NCBI RefSeq assembly: GCF_016802725.1
Contig: NC_052671.1
Location: forward strand, 21,520,728 to 21,584,727
Origin: Solenopsis invicta
Lineage: Eukaryota; Arthropoda; Insecta; Hymenoptera; Formicidae
Length of the DNA: 64,000 nt
Direction of reading: 5' to 3'
Made by a program: the position numbers and the translations under genes. The notes below the pieces were generated by a model. That model made no database searches and was not told where the DNA came from. It was given only the letters and a program-made list of their open reading frames with translations. Positions 63,155 to 64,000 of this stretch are shown here, in pieces (position 1 is the stretch's first letter; each line of letters opens with the position of its first letter).

Positions 63155-64000
63155 CGTAAGACGTGCCGTGGCGCAGCCGCCCGGCGTTCTGCGCACGGCT
63201 TATCGCACTCTAACGCTCGGAAATTCTTCCTTCGTTCCCTAACGCAACTTATTAATTAATGGCAAGTTAAAATTTACGCAAATTAAAATTAACGCAATTT
63301 AGAATTAGCGCAAATAGCAATATGTATTACAAAAGTAATTAACGCATGCAGGGGGAGTTGAAAAAGAAATGAACAGATATATGATGTAGGAGTCGCGACT
63401 GACAGGGTCGGACGTATGAGCTAGATACAAAATGGTAACAGATTTCTAGAGAACAAGATTTAAAAGAATTGAATAATTGTCAGTACGAACAAAGGGTGTA
63501 AATTGTGAAGTTAATTATAAAATGTAGGTGTAGATTTCCCCCAACGTTCTTATATCTAATTAAGAAGTAACACATGCACAAAAAAAAATGTGATCTAAGA
63601 ACTTTTAAATCAACAAAAAACAAGGCTAGAAGTTATTTCTTAATTGTAATAAACATTTTTGAGTAATATAATATGCGTGTGAAGCCAAACGGCGAGCCAT
63701 AGTTTCTCACGGACATCCGATCGCCAGAGATGTGCTTCTTAGAACTTTTATCGTGACTGTCGCGACTTGCAGTCGGCAGAGATTAACAGGAGTGACTTCT
63801 TTTCTTTGTTAACGTTTGAAAATTTGACGCTTAAAGGTATTCTACAAAGGTTTTGAAGGTTTTGATTTAAGTTAAACAAAGATATCCGACAATGGTACTC
63901 GCTGTTTGCTTCCTCACGCGTTAAATGTAATTGTTAATTAATAAACTTATTGACTAACGAATAATATAGATGCGGTTGCGATTTACGTAATAAAAAAAAA
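63155..64000. other. Right edge of window, no gene seen
   Basis: Mixed composition, ending in poly-A at the very edge. No 3' end of a retroelement could be shown. Confidence 0.4.

Overview
This window is eukaryotic nuclear DNA from an arthropod, most likely a hymenopteran and plausibly an ant. The reasons are: AT-rich unique sequence, genes split by GT-AG introns, an insect-type integrin beta-nu gene, insect Ty3/Gypsy elements, a lysine/glutamate-rich LINE ORF1 of the kind common in ants (a recalled resemblance), and many mariner-, piggyBac-, P- and MULE-like DNA elements. There is no bacterial gene organisation and no CRISPR array. All family assignments are by eye; no database was searched. 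Layout. (1) 32-7845: a pogo/Tc1-like DNA transposon with TA target duplication, split by a young, GC-rich Ty3/Gypsy retrotransposon (Gypsy-1, 368-7205, minus strand, nearly identical LTRs, tRNA-Lys primer site, gag, pol in the -1 frame, third ORF). (2) 8.2-15.7 kb: a LINE fragment, two palindromic foldback elements, a P-element-like transposon with 8-bp target duplication, and a 1.5-kb TIR element. (3) 15.8-47.5 kb, minus strand: the first three coding exons of an integrin beta subunit (47357-47518, 45714-45961, 15812-16097). They splice in frame into signal peptide, PSI domain, hybrid-domain start and the MIDAS half of the beta-I domain. Intron 2 is 29.6 kb and is a graveyard of nested mobile DNA: a LINE split by a TTAA-flanked MITE and by a second, decayed Gypsy (Gypsy-2, 19602-24690); an unclassified transposase-like pseudogene inside long inverted repeats; and a MULE-type transposase plus Ulp1-like cysteine protease pseudogene, itself interrupted by three levels of MITEs. 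The next integrin exon was not found on the left and may lie outside the window. (4) 48-56.4 kb: more foldbacks, including one that carries a perfect tRNA-Pro primer-binding-site sequence and one built from a Tc1 transposase fragment whose catalytic Glu is replaced by Lys; then an element full of a 70-bp tandem repeat. (5) 57.9-58.7 kb, plus strand: the last three exons of a small gene resembling DUF4806 proteins, followed 32 bp after its poly(A) signal by a 1.2-kb solo LTR. (6) 60.7-64 kb: an exact 90-bp tandem repeat, a long GAC-type microsatellite, and a TIR element with 6-bp target duplication that encloses an exon-like ORF. The most checkable new observation is a textbook -1 ribosomal frameshift signal in Gypsy-1 (heptamer G GGA AAC, 6-nt spacer, perfect 8-bp GC-rich stem) with the same heptamer at the gag-pol overlap of the unrelated-looking Gypsy-2. 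Only the integrin and DUF4806-like genes look like host genes. The rest is mobile DNA and simple repeats, and no new cellular system can be claimed.
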